From the NCBI GenBank assembly GCA_945910005.1, contig OX246739.1, positions 74,039,523-74,103,522 of the forward strand: DNA of 64,000 bases, given 5' to 3'. The position numbers were made by a program, and so were the translations under genes. Under the pieces are notes generated by a model, which did no database searches, was not told where the DNA came from, and worked only from the letters and a program-made list of their open reading frames with translations. Shown here piece by piece: positions 1-11,429 of the stretch. The first letter of the stretch is position 1, and the number at the start of each line of letters is the position of its first letter. The stretch is from Isoperla grammatica (lineage: Eukaryota; Arthropoda; Insecta; Plecoptera; Perlodidae).

Positions 1-177
1 CTTACTTGTCTTGAGTCTTGACCACTCTTTGGTAACTTGGAACTCTCCCAACTTGGCCTGTGAGTAGGTATATCTTGGGATTAGAACTGTCTTATAGTAT
101 AGTAGCCTAATCGTATCACTCAACAGTAGGCTATCATGCTTCCATAAGTCAATCTAAACGATGGTGTGTGATTGCAG

Positions 178-281
178 GGGTGCCGGTTCCCTGGATGGGG
201 CGGGGTTAGGCTGGCCGAAGAGCCTGAAGACTGCCGTGGCGCCTGACCCTGTTTCCAGTCGTCGTCCCCTGTCCGATCAAG
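178..281 (+). CDS. Isolated exon-like stretch, product unknown
   Basis: A GC-rich 104-base stretch lies between an acceptor (GTGTGATTGCAG, ending 177) and a strong donor (CAAG|GTACGT at 282). One frame is open throughout and reads GAGSLDGAGLGWPKS... to ...RRPLSDQ; the frame starting at base 178 has a stop. I do not recognise the peptide. It could be an internal exon of a gene lying mostly left of the window. No partner exon was found to the right. Confidence 0.25.
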
Positions 282-360
282 GTACGTACATTCATAGCCC
301 AACTATACGATTGAAAGCCATGCGTAGCTCGAGCGGTAAAGGCGCCGTACGGCAACCTTT

Positions 361-494
361 CTCCAGCTTTCTTCACAGGCAAGGAACCCGCCCCCACTCG
401 TAGCCGATCGGCTGTCGCTATTTGCGGGGGTTTGTCTCGGGCGGTTCGCTGATTCGCTACGAGCTTCTCGCCTGTGACGAAAGCATCGAAACGG
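361..494. mobile_element. Degraded foldback MITE, CACTCGTAGCC family
   Basis: Imperfect inverted arms: CACAGGC...CACTCGTAGCC on the left and GCTACGAGC...GCCTGTGACGAAAGC on the right. They match the arms of the better-preserved element at 28932-29078. Left and right limits are approximate. Confidence 0.55.
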
Positions 495-934
495 TGATGT
501 GGTCTTGGGGAGAGTTTATAAAATGTTCCCCACTGAAAATCAGTTGTAACTGAATGGGTCGACTATCGGGCCGAGTCGTTTAAACGTGTATCGAGCCGAG
601 TCGTTCGTGACGTGTACAGGCCTGCATGAAAATATATGTGCACACATTTTCGCACATGGTTAACAATGCCATGTGACAAAATAACAGTGGACAGTTGGAC
701 CCGTGGTTGGACACAAAAGGTGGAGGAATATAATCAATTATAAAATTAATTATTTAATAAAATTATTTAAATTATTTAATGAATGGCTGAAAAGTAATCA
801 TTGCATAAAAGGAAAAAAAAATATAACAAACATATTTATGATGCATCTAATCGTTCTCCCACGTGTGATTCCGTTGAATTTTTTTGGGTGAAATCATTTT
901 GTTTAAATCATATTGTGAATTGGAGGTTTGTTCC

Positions 935-1895
935 GTTCAAACTAGGGATGTCAAAAAGCGTGTATTTCACTAAACGTGTACTCGCCGTCCACAAAAACGT
1001 GTACACGTTTACTTCTACAAGAAGTACAATCTGTGTTTACATTTTTATAGTATATAGTAAACCTGATACTCAATGGTCATTACATGTTCACTGCATAATA
1101 ATGTACCCCCTCCAAGGAAATCAAGAGGCCTTACGGAATCCCCATTGACTCTGATATGTAGGCCTACGTAAAAAAACACTGCACGTCCTGAATATGGTTA
1201 TAGTGTTAGGGTGGGGAGGGGGTAGGAGCCGAACCCGAGCGCCGAGCGGTCAGCGTCACACGGCTGCCGTGCCGTGGGCCGCTCGCTTCAGGCTTGCAGG
1301 CCGGACGTACACTGCATAGGGCAATTAATTACGTGAATCCACAGAAGAAGAATTTGTATTGAACTTGAAGATTCGTTTTAAATGATTTATCATGGTACCT
1401 GTGCTTCCGTAATTGTGTTGAAGTTCTTTCCCGCACAGTCGGCATTTCACGATGTTTTCACTCTTGTCAAAGTATTTCCAGACTACACTATGACTAGACA
1501 TCTTGAGAGCACACGCAACGCAAATAACGTCTTTCTTAGGGTAGTGACTCGGACCTACTGTCGGTGTCGACTGTGATGTGACTGTCTGTGAGCCACTTGC
1601 ATTTTCGTTCTTTACTGATATCCGATATTACAAATTTACGATGACTCACGCTGCCGAGTTCAAGACGCGAGGGTGAAATAGGAGACCATAACCACATCGC
1701 TATACCCGCAAATGAATGAACAATAAAGAGTGAATGGCGGCAAATTGGCTCATATGATAAGAATTCAGCAGGCTGCACACTGGATAAAAATAGCATTACA
1801 TAAGTTATAAATCGTTTACTTCTCAAGGAAAATCCGTAAACGTGTACACGCCTCACGGCGTGTACACGTTTACACGTACCATCCCTAGTTCAAAC
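935..1895. mobile_element. Non-autonomous hAT-type element, 945 bp, with 8-bp target duplication
   Basis: The element body is 943-1887, flanked by the perfect direct repeat GTTCAAAC (935-942 and 1888-1895). Termini are TAGGGATG and CATCCCTA. Subterminal regions are full of CGTGTAC/GTACACG motifs (for example AAACGTGTACACG). No transposase ORF is present. An 8-bp duplication with T at position 2 and A at 7 fits the Ac-like hAT group. Confidence 0.88.
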
Positions 1896-4180
1896 GTTTA
1901 CTTAATATGCGAAAATTTCGAAAAAATAAATGTTTCCTCCCAGCCCTAGTAGACTATAACTACAAATTTAATTATTTTAGTTTAATGTTTCTCCCATTAG
2001 GAAAGGTTGTTGATGAAAATAATTAATGTTAATTTTGTTCTACATTTATGGATTGCATTAAACGTGTTTCTCCACGACACCACCCAAGCCCAGGGTGGTT
2101 CTGCCTGTCGTAAGAGAAGACAAGTTTGCACCACATGATGTGGCTAAGCCTATATTGAGAATATCGTTAAACAGTGAACAAAAATCGGTGTGTTCCAATC
2201 CAAGCCCAAGTCCTAGTTGTTCTGCGGCAAAGTTAGTCTAGAAAATGCTGCTCTGAAATAGATTTTAATCCAGACTGGGTCTTGGAGATAAAATTAATTA
2301 GTGGACATCCTATGCCAGGTATAAGTTCAGTTTTAAGTTCATGCATGTAGTGTTATAGTAGGGATCCAACAGCTTATCTTCGATGTAAGATGATGAATTT
2401 GAGAGTTAAAAGTGTACATTGAAGACATAAAACAAAAATGATGAGACGTTTCAACATGAGGTCTTGATCATTCAAGAGGTTCTGCCGGTTGGCATCTTTC
2501 AATATAATCTATTGCATGTAGGCCTGTACCGTATATGGTTGAAGTCCGCTTCCATTCAAGTTTGCACTACAAGATTCATAGTAAAGACACTCATACACTT
2601 ATCAGTTATTTTGTTTTAATCCAACACGAGTTACTGCAACTTGTTGGCTCAACATGTTGATTACGTTTAGATTGTTCACTGAATTGGTATACTTCTGAAC
2701 ACACACACTGAAACACTGAAACGTGTTGACTCAGAATTGAGGGGCACGGCAATACGTTGGCAATAACGAGCAATGTTGACAACGGTTACCAATGGCTGAC
2801 CAGAATTTGTCATGTGATCATATCGTTGAGTACGTTTGGAATGAATGAATGTACTGGAATGGAATGTAGGCCTACTGTTGACTAATAGTCATCAAAGCTA
2901 AAATACATTAAGCACCGGTGCACCGCGCCAACTTACACCACGATATCAGAGAGTCGATAAAGAAGTTTCCCCGAGAACTTCTTTATCAATTCTAATAATA
3001 ATCAAGCCAGCGAACGAAACGAACCTAGTGTTGTGTAAGCTACCATCTCCTGGGTAGGTTTTTTTACTTTTTAAAGTTTTTAAAAAAGTTTAAAAAAGTT
3101 TTTGATTGAAAAATCAAACTTTCGGCTTAGGAAAAGAAAAAGTTTTTAGATTTTCCCATTAACCACAAGAGCAGTAGACCTACATAGGCTTCGATACATT
3201 CAGTGAAGTGTGTTACGGTGATACTGATGGGGGATGCTATGATGTGTTCGACAACACTAGTTGAGCTAACAAGTCTCATCAACGTGTCACTCGTATTTCA
3301 GTGTCCATGAAGTAAGCCTACTCAAACGATTTTGATTTTACCTGATAAACGAACTCTTGTTTTGCATACCTTCCTTTTTCTTTTTGTGGCCTGGTGCTGT
3401 TCTGTGACAGCTAAAGCACAGGAGACAAGCAAACATGATATTAATAATCAAAGATGTAAGTTAAGGGTCCACTTAGAAGTGCGCGTGAAGTAAGCTCATT
3501 GAATCAGATCAGAAGTTGTCCTTATGTAACCCTTTCAGTTTTAAATTATATTAATTTGCCCTGCTAAATGTAGTGTTGGTTTCTATCCCCTTCCTGATGT
3601 GTGCAAATTGCACTCGCTCACGTATCAGGATAGAATTCGATTGTAATAGCTGTATTGTAGTTTGAATTGTAGTATATTTATTAACAATATTTAAATTTAA
3701 TGATGATTCTTGACTTGGTGCTTTACATATGCCTACTTGCTATTATTGCAATTTGCAATCATGCTATTTTAGAGGTTTTTATGTTTAAAGATGCATATCT
3801 ATGCATTTCTTTTTTTAAACATATTGTTCTGTAAGCGCGTTTACTCCTAACATGTGTTACGATGACCTATAGATGCCGTTGTGTGTAATCAACAGGGGGG
3901 TGGGGCAATATGTTACGGAGGGGCCAACACCTCTTATATACTTCGAATTTACAAAACCCCACAGCAATAATCGCAACCTGTTTCGCTCTCTGCATTATGA
4001 AGTCAAAATGGGCACTTTTAGATCCTTTTTTCCACTTTTGTTGAACCTGTCCATTGTCTGAAAATATCTGCCAGAATGTTTTTCAAAAGAAATCGTCAGT
4101 AATAACACTTGCAATGAGCATACATTTACAAACATTTAAATTTTAATTCGGGAACTTTGAGAAAAAAATATTTAAGCGAG
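1896..4180. other. No gene seen; small hairpin at about 2954-2986
   Basis: AT-rich sequence without a recognised gene. It contains GATAAAGAAGTT and AACTTCTTTATC separated by eight bases (perfect 12-bp stem) and a T/A-rich AAGTTTTT stretch near 3060-3150. Confidence 0.5.
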
Positions 4181-4329
4181 CGAAGCGAGCGTTTCCACTT
4201 GACTCTTATGGCACTTCATTCTGTTTTTTTTTTGTTTGTTTGTTTTTTTTTTTTTTTTTTTTTATGTCCGTCGATAGCGGTCGAACGAAAAGTCCGATCA
4301 ACTTGAAATTTGGACCATCCACAAGCCTC

Positions 4330-4660
4330 GATGTGGATTGAAGGTGTATAGTTTTGAGGCAAAATCGTTCGAAAAGTTACAAAGTTACACCATAGTTACT
4401 GCAAAATATTTTTCTGAAACAAAATGGTGGCAAAATGTGAGATAGCCAGATTTTTTTACAGATTTTGCCGGTCACGAATATGTTAATGTAATGGCGATCT
4501 GATAAATATTGGCAAAGTTACACGAAAGTTACTCGAAAATATTTTTCTAAAACGCAGTAACGGCAAAATGTGAGGTGGCTATCTTGTAGCAAATTTTTGT
4601 CCGGTCACGAATATACTAATGTAAACGCGATCCGATACGTATTACAGGCAGAAATTACAT
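4330..4660. repeat. Imperfect tandem duplication, about 120-bp unit
   Basis: Two diverged copies share GTTACTNNAAAATATTTTTCT, GGCAAAATGTGAG and CCGGTCACGAATAT. The poly-T at about 4225-4262 and the GAGCGAAGCGAGCG palindrome just upstream suggest a dispersed repeat of unknown class. Confidence 0.5.
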
Positions 4661-5288
4661 TTCTATTGCTGTCAATAACTGTTAGTAACGGTGGCGGACC
4701 GCGGCGAAAACATGACAGCGAAAATTCTTAGCAACGCACATTGTACTGCATCCAACAATGTCGGGAAATATAATAGCTATGGAAATTAGAAAATTTTTTG
4801 CAATGTGCATTCTTGAATTGTTGTTAATTGTTGTTTGTATTAGCATTGAAATCTTTTCGCCAGAAAGTTCGTAGATATTGTCGCGCTCGCTTATCAACGC
4901 GTCAAACAGAGCGTTTTCCTAGTAACAGTATTTCTGTTTCATCAAGTTTTTAATGGACAGTATATTATGGCATTTTCGCTCGGCCGGGCGCGCAGGCGAC
5001 CCTGGTAATAAACATGAACGCATTATTGCCCGTGTCTTTTAGACGCTCCTCGAGCGGGAGTGTCCCACTGTTGTTGTAGCGTCTTCGTGTTGAGTCATAT
5101 CTTCGTTCCGCCTGATTGGTTGGAAGGTGGAGGTCTTGCGTCACTTCTGGCATTCACTCGAAATAGACCAAGGTTCGGCTCTTGTTCGTTTGTGTGGCTC
5201 GAGGTGCGGTGGTGCGGCGGGTGGAGGCGTCGACGACTCGAGGCCATTGTCTGGCCATTGGTTACATGGGGTTCATTACAGTCGTTAT

Positions 5289-5628
5289 TTATTGTAATTA
5301 AGGCCAGTGTAGGGCACAATGCCCTCTTTAGCCTGATGAGGGATGATTGATGAATGATAATGAGGAAGGGAGGAGGGGAAGCCTGGTACCGGCACGTAGC
5401 CTACTCCCGTCGAAAAGTACCAACGGGACCATCGGCTTTACGTCCCATCCGAAAGGACGGTGTAACTTTGACCAGTCATTTAGGTTCCTCCACTAACCTG
5501 GACTGTTGACAAGAAGAACGAAGCTGTTACACAAGCTTTCGAACCCTCCAACCTGCTCTAACCAACGGTAACTAGTGTTTCAGAGGAGAGTGGTCACCCA
5601 TCCACCTCCTGACCTAGCCCGAGGTCGT
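5289..5628 (-). mobile_element. 5S rRNA-derived SINE, minus strand, 5' partial
   Basis: Read on the minus strand it begins within the 5S-like head (CCTCGGGCTAGGTCAGG, then GGATGGGTGACCACTC, matching the 5S internal control region). It continues with GGAGGGTTCGAAAGCTTGTG, TCGGATGGGACGTAAAGCCG and GGAGTAGGCTACGTGCCGG, and ends near GGGCACAATGCCC/TTAATTACAATA. The first ~40 bases of the 5S head are missing. Confidence 0.85.
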
Positions 5629-6151
5629 TGTGTTTTGATTCTCGATAGCTTAGTCGATCGAATAGACATCGCGGGGGTCGTCATAGAGGGAGGCCAGGGT
5701 CAAGTGAGGGGGGCAACACTGGACCAGGGCGACTGGCAGAGTCACCCTGGTCCTATTCTACCGACGGGCCCAGTCGGGATCCAGTGCCCTGGTGATATTC
5801 TTGTGGTAATCTCTGACTGTGGGACGAACACATCACCTTCACCTGACGTGCCCCTTTTCACGTGACTTACTCGAGTCCGAATTCCTCAATTTCGTTAAGT
5901 AATCTCCGTTTGTTAACCATTGCTTTTAAACAAACATTACGTTCTAAATTCATGGCAGTCGCCATGTTTGTTCGTAGCAAACCTCCTATACCGGTTGATT
6001 GGAGATTAAAAGTTTGGTGTAACCCAGGATTCAGCCCCAAACTCTGTATAGCCTGCCACATCAAGTTCCATCCTCGTTCACGGGCTAGAACCCCCCAAGT
6101 TCAGTCATATTTCTTATGGCGGGTCAGGGTTAGAAGTTGATGTATAATTAA

Positions 6152-6377
6152 TAATTTTTCGTAGGAATACCCGTTATAGGGTGCACACCAGCTTTACCTG
6201 ATGTGCCCTAGCTGGAAAGGAATGTCCGAGGGCTATTATTAGGATTCAATCCCAGCATTTGCCTTTACGACTGAGGAAAACCTCGGAAAAACCTTCAGTC
6301 AGGACTGCCGGTGGTCGGAATCGAACCGGCGACCTCCCGCACTTGAGTATCGCGTCTTACCGCTGAGCCACCTCGAT
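6152..6377 (-). mobile_element. tRNA-derived SINE family A, minus strand
   Basis: On the minus strand: A box TGGCTCAGCGGTAAGACGC, B box CCGGTTCGATTCCG, then the family core GGGCACATCAGGTAAAGCTGG and the tail CCTATAACGGGTATTCCTACG. It matches the copies at 18613 and 27822, with a deletion around the core. End points are approximate. Confidence 0.85.
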
Positions 6378-6404
6378 GTTGTATGACGTTTGGATAGTTG
6401 GGAA

Positions 6405-6512
6405 GACATCTCTTATAGGGCTGCCTCATACAGGACTCGGGTCACATTGTCACTGAGGAAACTCTGTGAAAAAACCTTCCGTCGGAATCGAACCGGCTGT
6501 TGTGCCGCCTCG
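6405..6512 (-). mobile_element. Fragment of tRNA-derived SINE family A
   Basis: Retains the GACTGAGGAAA-like segment and TCGGAATCGAACCGGC (T-arm/B box, minus strand). The 3' core is absent. Confidence 0.5.
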
Positions 6513-7201
6513 ATCGTGTGTAGGAGTGCCGTTATGCTCTTCGAGATGAAGTGCGCCAATAGTAGGGCTGGCTACCTACATTGTACATTGTAATTATCTA
6601 GTATGACTCAGTCAGAGGTGTCTAAAGTAAGTAGCAGGTGTGCGATGGATGCCCCGCGCACCCGCATGTACAGCATGTTGCATTGCGTGGCGACGTGGGT
6701 GTTGCAATCGGGTCGATTGCGTTCATATATATTGACAACTTTTAGCTTTCTCGTTTGTGTCATTGTTCGTTGGTATGGAACACGAATTGTTATCAGCATG
6801 CATGGGTGTAAAAGAGTCATCATTATATACTTTTCACGTTGCGCACTATTTTGTTGTATAATATAACTCTCGTCAGGCTCGAAATCACGTGATCTTCCAG
6901 TTGCCGCGGGTGGAATGTGCTCGCTTTGTCATATTTTTAGTGGTGTCGTTCGTTAGTAGGAAAGAAATCCCTGCTGTAGCTTAGCGACTAACTATACACT
7001 CGTGGTCGCCCGAACATCGAACCCGGATGTCTTGATTGTCAGCGCTACACATAGTATTTTGTACAAAATGTTTCAATATTGTGGTTGTCTGTCTGATCTA
7101 TATCAGGGAATAAGTATCCAAAACAATGCTATTACGAACGTCCAGAAGTTAGCGAACAAGTAGCGCCGACAATCTCCCCGAATAGGGATTTCCAAATCAC
7201 G

Positions 7202-7489
7202 GAGGGTTCGAAAGCTTGTGTAACAGCTTCGTTCTTCTCGTCAACTGCTCGGCAGTCCTGGTTAGTGGAGGAATCTATATGACTGGTCAAAGTTACACCG
7301 TCCTTTCGGATGGGACGTAAAGCTGATGGTCCCCTTGGTACTTTTCGACATGAGCAGGCTACGTGCCGGTATTAGGTTCCCCTCCTCCCTTCTTCATCAT
7401 CATGCATCGTTGTTAATCATCCGTTGTTATACTGGTCACTGTTAAATGGCATAAAATGCTGTATGGGGCCAATTCATAAATAAATAAAT
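7202..7489 (+). mobile_element. 5S-derived SINE, 5'-truncated copy
   Basis: Begins at GGAGGGTTCGAAAGCTTGTG and includes ACCGTCCTTTCGGATGGG and the ACGTAAAGC core. The tail is diverged and ends in AAATAAATAAATA. It lacks the 5S head, consistent with incomplete reverse transcription. Confidence 0.8.
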
Positions 7490-7584
7490 AATTCACGTAT
7501 AAATCTGAGCTCGACGTCAATGTCGAGGATTTGGCTCGATGTCCGGGTGACCCACGACTGTTGTATTATTAGGGTGTTAGAGCA

Positions 7585-7692
7585 GCACTAAGTCCCAGCA
7601 TTCGCCTTGTGACTGAGGAAAATTTTCCGCACAACTTATTGAGTCTGGATTGCCGGTGACCAGTATCGAACCGGCGACCTCCTGCTCCTCCT
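7585..7692 (-). mobile_element. Fragment of tRNA-derived SINE family A
   Basis: Minus-strand tRNA half only: GGTTCGATACTGG box region and the CCCAGCATTCGCC segment shared with the full copies. Confidence 0.6.
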
Positions 7693-7699
7693 CGCGTGT

Positions 7700-9400
7700 G
7701 ACTTCCCCCCGATCGTCTTGGTAACATGTAGACACGCACTCAATAGAAAGGTGCCTATTGTTTGCGTGTTTACAATAGACACCCTCACAGTTTAAGTAGG
7801 GCTTGAGCATGATTCCGCTCTGTAAGTACCAAGTACCTTTTTTTTATTTTATTGGCACACATCCGCCAAATTATCCATAGCGTTATAGATAAGTGCAGAT
7901 CTTGCATGGTCTGCTACACCCCGTTGCGCAATGTTTGCGTAACGTCGGTGTGACAGTATAATATATATTTATCTACAACAGTCGCCGGTCCGTCACTGCT
8001 TCAATAGCTTTCGTTCGAACGTTTTCGTGTGCAAAAACAATATTCGCTGGCTGTACACGGTTCGGTTGTTGTCCCTTTTTTGTCGAAAGTTGTTATTACG
8101 CGACCAAATGTTGTCGTTTTCGCCATCAATAGAGAAACTGGTTGCCTGACTCGTAACACGGTGTACCGTGTCTGTCAGCCGGTGCAGGTGTACTCCGGTG
8201 CAATGTTTGCGTGCCCATGTTTCGTTCTACGGTACCCGGAATGATTCAGACGTTCAATGATTCACCCGAGGGTCACAGCTACTGTGTTGTTATACCCTAT
8301 ATACCGTGCGTGTCCGACGCCCAAGGATTTTGTTCTTCTTTTATGGGGGGGGGGGGGCTTAGCCAGGGGATAGATACTGGACTGGGTGGGTATAGATATT
8401 CTATTCGATTTCCCATACTTGAAGGGGTCTGGGGCAGAATGGCGAGATGTGTTTTGAACTTTTATTTATTTATACTAGAAATTATAAAAACATAAACTAC
8501 AGTACCGTAAATTATATATCCATCTGCAGAGATATTTTGCCGTCTCATTGATCCTTCACCACTCACATCGAGTTGTTTGTTTGGATGACTATGGCGAGTT
8601 GCCTGATGGTTAATTTGTATGCCCAAGACGACTTATGTCACCGTTATTTGTGTTTCTATAGTAGTGTGTTCAAGTTCAAGCCAACTCCTCGGTTTCTCGA
8701 TCGTTATTTCGTCGCCATAAGTCACCGTGGTAATTGGGAGCAAAGCGAGGCTTAATTCCGTCCGATTGATTCGGACACTGATTGCATTGCAAAGCTGTAT
8801 ACAATACATTACAGTACACAGATTAGATCGCAAGGCTTAGTGGATTTGGGACTTTGATGAGGTTTCGTTTCTATGATATTCGAGTTATCACTTATCAGTA
8901 GTTACATAATATAAAAAGAACATGCGTATACGTTTTAGGGGTATCGTGGATGTGTACTTATTGTAGCCTTTCTTACGGTCCGTATTATTTTAGTCGTCCC
9001 CTACCCCTAGGGACAGGGTTGTTGCCAGGTTAACAATTTCATGCCACAGAATACAAATGATTAGCAACAACAGGCGCCCTCATGTGTAGGTATGAATTCC
9101 ATCCAGCCACTGTGCAAATAATATAATCTCGTTATATATATGTTGATACATTCATTTCTACGGCCAATTTATGTATAAATGTGCGAAGTGAGTTTCATTT
9201 GAATGTTGCGTCAGTTTGTGTAATTGAGAGTTTTGTACCCGGGGATGATTTGTTATCGTTTGATTGCTTTTGTCTGGCAACCACAACTGTATAGTTGACA
9301 AATAGGCCACCAATAACATCGATCGTACGTTCGCCAACAAATGTTATGTCATTTTTATACATGGAGGCCTCGAAATACGGATAAAAACCTTAACTTTTTC
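7700..9400. other. No gene or recognised repeat
   Basis: Mostly unique sequence; a 13-base poly-G tract lies at 8345-8357. Confidence 0.5.
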
Positions 9401-9409
9401 GTTGCTCTG

Positions 9410-9669
9410 GTGGAGTGGCGTGCCAAGCTGCCCATGCCTATATCATAGGAAGAAAAAGCTCAACAAAAAGCAGAGCTCAAGTTTTTTTTTGTTGAATTTT
9501 ACATATCTAAGATGGTTGGTGAAAATGTGTTAGTAGATAAACGTTGTGACAAATTGACGTCAATTTGGTGCCACTAGAAAGCCACATCATAAAAAAATCC
9601 CTCATCTTCTCTCAGTGGGGGGTAGGGGGGGGGGATCATTGGCGTGTTTAAAGCTCATACGCCACTGAG
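9410..9669. mobile_element. Possible miniature DNA transposon with CAGTGGCGT-type ends
   Basis: GAGTGGCGTG near the left end and CATACGCCACTG at the right end are inverted. CAGTGGCG termini are common in hAT-like elements. No clear target duplication was found, so limits and class are tentative. Confidence 0.3.
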
Positions 9670-9790
9670 CCATAAACAATAATTGGTTAGTAGGATTTTG
9701 CTCTCGGCTGTTACGTCAGCACTCAGCAGTAACGCATGCGATGGCGTCGCACTTTTGAGTGACAAGCGGATCCGTCTCCTCTCCTTGTCT

Positions 9791-10182
9791 AGTGAGCCGG
9801 TTCCCATGTGAACACCGAAGTTAAGCAACCTCGGGCTAGGTCAGGAGGAGGGTGGGTGACCGCTCTCCTCCGAAACACTAGTAACCGTTGGTTAGAGAGA
9901 AGATTGGAGGGTTCGAAAGCTTGTGTAACAGCTTCGTTCTCCTCGTCAATTGCTCGGCAGTCCAGGTTAGTGGAGGAACCTACATGACTGTTCAAAGTTA
10001 CACCGTCATTTCGGATGGGACGTAAAACCGATGGTCCCCTTGGTACTTTTCGACGGGAGTAGGCTACGTGCCGGTACCAGGCTTCCCCCTTCCTCATTAT
10101 CATTCATCAATCATCACTCATCAGGCTAAAAAGGGCATTGTGCCCTACACTGGTCTTAATTACAATAAAATAAATAAATAAA
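9791..10182 (+). mobile_element. 5S rRNA-derived SINE, full-length copy
   Basis: The head (about 9795-9870) resembles 5S rRNA: GAACACCGAAGTTAAGCA, CCTCGGGCTAGGTCAGG and GGTGGGTGACCGC correspond to box A, the intermediate element and box C of the 5S internal promoter. The body carries GGATGGGACGTAAAACCGAT and GAGTAGGCTACGTGCCGG. The tail is GGGCATTGTGCCCTACACTGG then TTAATTACAATAAAATAAATAAATAAA. The architecture matches the SINE3 (5S-headed) class; the body looks family-specific. Confidence 0.9.
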
Positions 10183-10473
10183 GTGTTGTTTCCGCGAGAC
10201 TATTCGCTCACAATCGAACGGAAATCGTCGTGGATTTAGATCGAACGGTTTCTGTCGAGTTACACCGTTACCGTTATCGAGGCGAGGATGATCAGTGAGG
10301 CGGGCGTGGGTCGAGTCCCGCGCGAGGCGGGAGTATTTAGGGCACAGTCAGTGTTGGCGGGTTTGTTTTCTTACTATAATAGTATGTTCATGTTTCGCAG
10401 CCCGACATAATTGAAACAAATATCAGTTTGACGGGACGTTTCTCACTTCTCGTCACAAGTATTAAATGTTACG

Positions 10474-10478
<5 letters not shown>

Positions 10479-10525
<47 letters not shown>

Positions 10526-10541
10526 TATTATTATTATTATT
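10479..10541. repeat. (TAA)n/(TTA)n palindromic microsatellite
   Basis: A run of AAT repeats followed directly by ATT repeats, which can fold on itself. Confidence 0.9.
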
Positions 10542-10694
10542 CATTGGTATGCGTAGACCACGTGCCTGGTATTTGTTTCCTCATCTCTAATCTATGCACG
10601 TGACATCTATGATGATTATGATTGTACTCCCTTCTGGTTCATCAAGCAAGCACGTTGGCAACAGGTGTTACTGTTATTCTACTTGTCACCATAG

Positions 10695-10935
10695 GTCACG
10701 CCCCGATTACACCGATACTCTATCGTCTCGGGCATCGGGTAGACGTAGCAGCGGCCGTGGTCGGTCACGCGATTGTCTGGTAAACCGTGGTGTGCCTGCT
10801 GCTCGGCTTACCATGGTTCGAGGCATGGTTGTGATGTGTCATGTAACAATGGTTTAGTCTTAATTCACGCCCCGATTACACCGCTACTCAATTGTCTCGG
10901 GTAGACTGGCGTAGCGGCCGTGGTCGGTAGTGAGA
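10695..10935. repeat. Diverged direct duplication, two copies
   Basis: CACGCCCCGATTACACCG and GCGGCCGTGGTCGGT occur in both copies (about 10698-10767 and 10866-10929), with small indels. Confidence 0.6.
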
Positions 10936-11275
10936 TCGGACATTTCAGATGTTGTGACAATGACAAATTAATAAATCATTGAGGGCTACCCCCCCCCCCC
11001 CCCCCATAAACACCCCCCTAGGCCACTCACAGCCAGGAACTCTCGAAATAACATGAACCTCTAACCCCCCATGGGTGGCACGGGCGTGGATGTCATAATG
11101 TAGTGTCGTGTCTTCACACGCTAACCCACTCATCGGCTCTCAGGTTCGTCGTGTGAATATGAGACATCAATCAATCAATCAATCAATCCTCAATCGTAGT
11201 ACAACGTAAGTAAGCGGGCTAGTCGGCGGCATAGTGGTATTACGTATCATTCATTGACTGACCAATCTGTCACAA

Positions 11276-11422
11276 GTTGTCCCAAGACTACCCACCTTAC
11301 ACATGCTTTCGACGGGTTCGTAGCCAATCAGCGAGGGGTATTCGCGCGGGTGTGTCTCTGGCGGTCCGTTGGTTGCCTCGCCTGTGACGAAAGCATATGT
11401 AAGGTAATCTTTGGCCAAGTAT
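11276..11422. mobile_element. Foldback MITE, CACTCGTAGCC family
   Basis: Left arm GTCCCAAGACTACC...CTTACACATGCTTTCG; right arm CGCCTGTGACGAAAGCATATGTAAGG. The same arms occur at 28932-29078. CCAATCAGCG lies in the interior. Confidence 0.7.
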
Positions 11423-11429
11423 ATTATTA

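Noticed and set aside
5575..6140. Two consecutive + strand ORFs of over 90 codons
   Set aside because: The first starts inside the antisense of a 5S SINE; neither resembles a known protein nor shows splice context.
9795..9870. Functional 5S rRNA gene
   Set aside because: Only part of the 5S sequence is present, it is diverged, and it continues directly into the SINE body.
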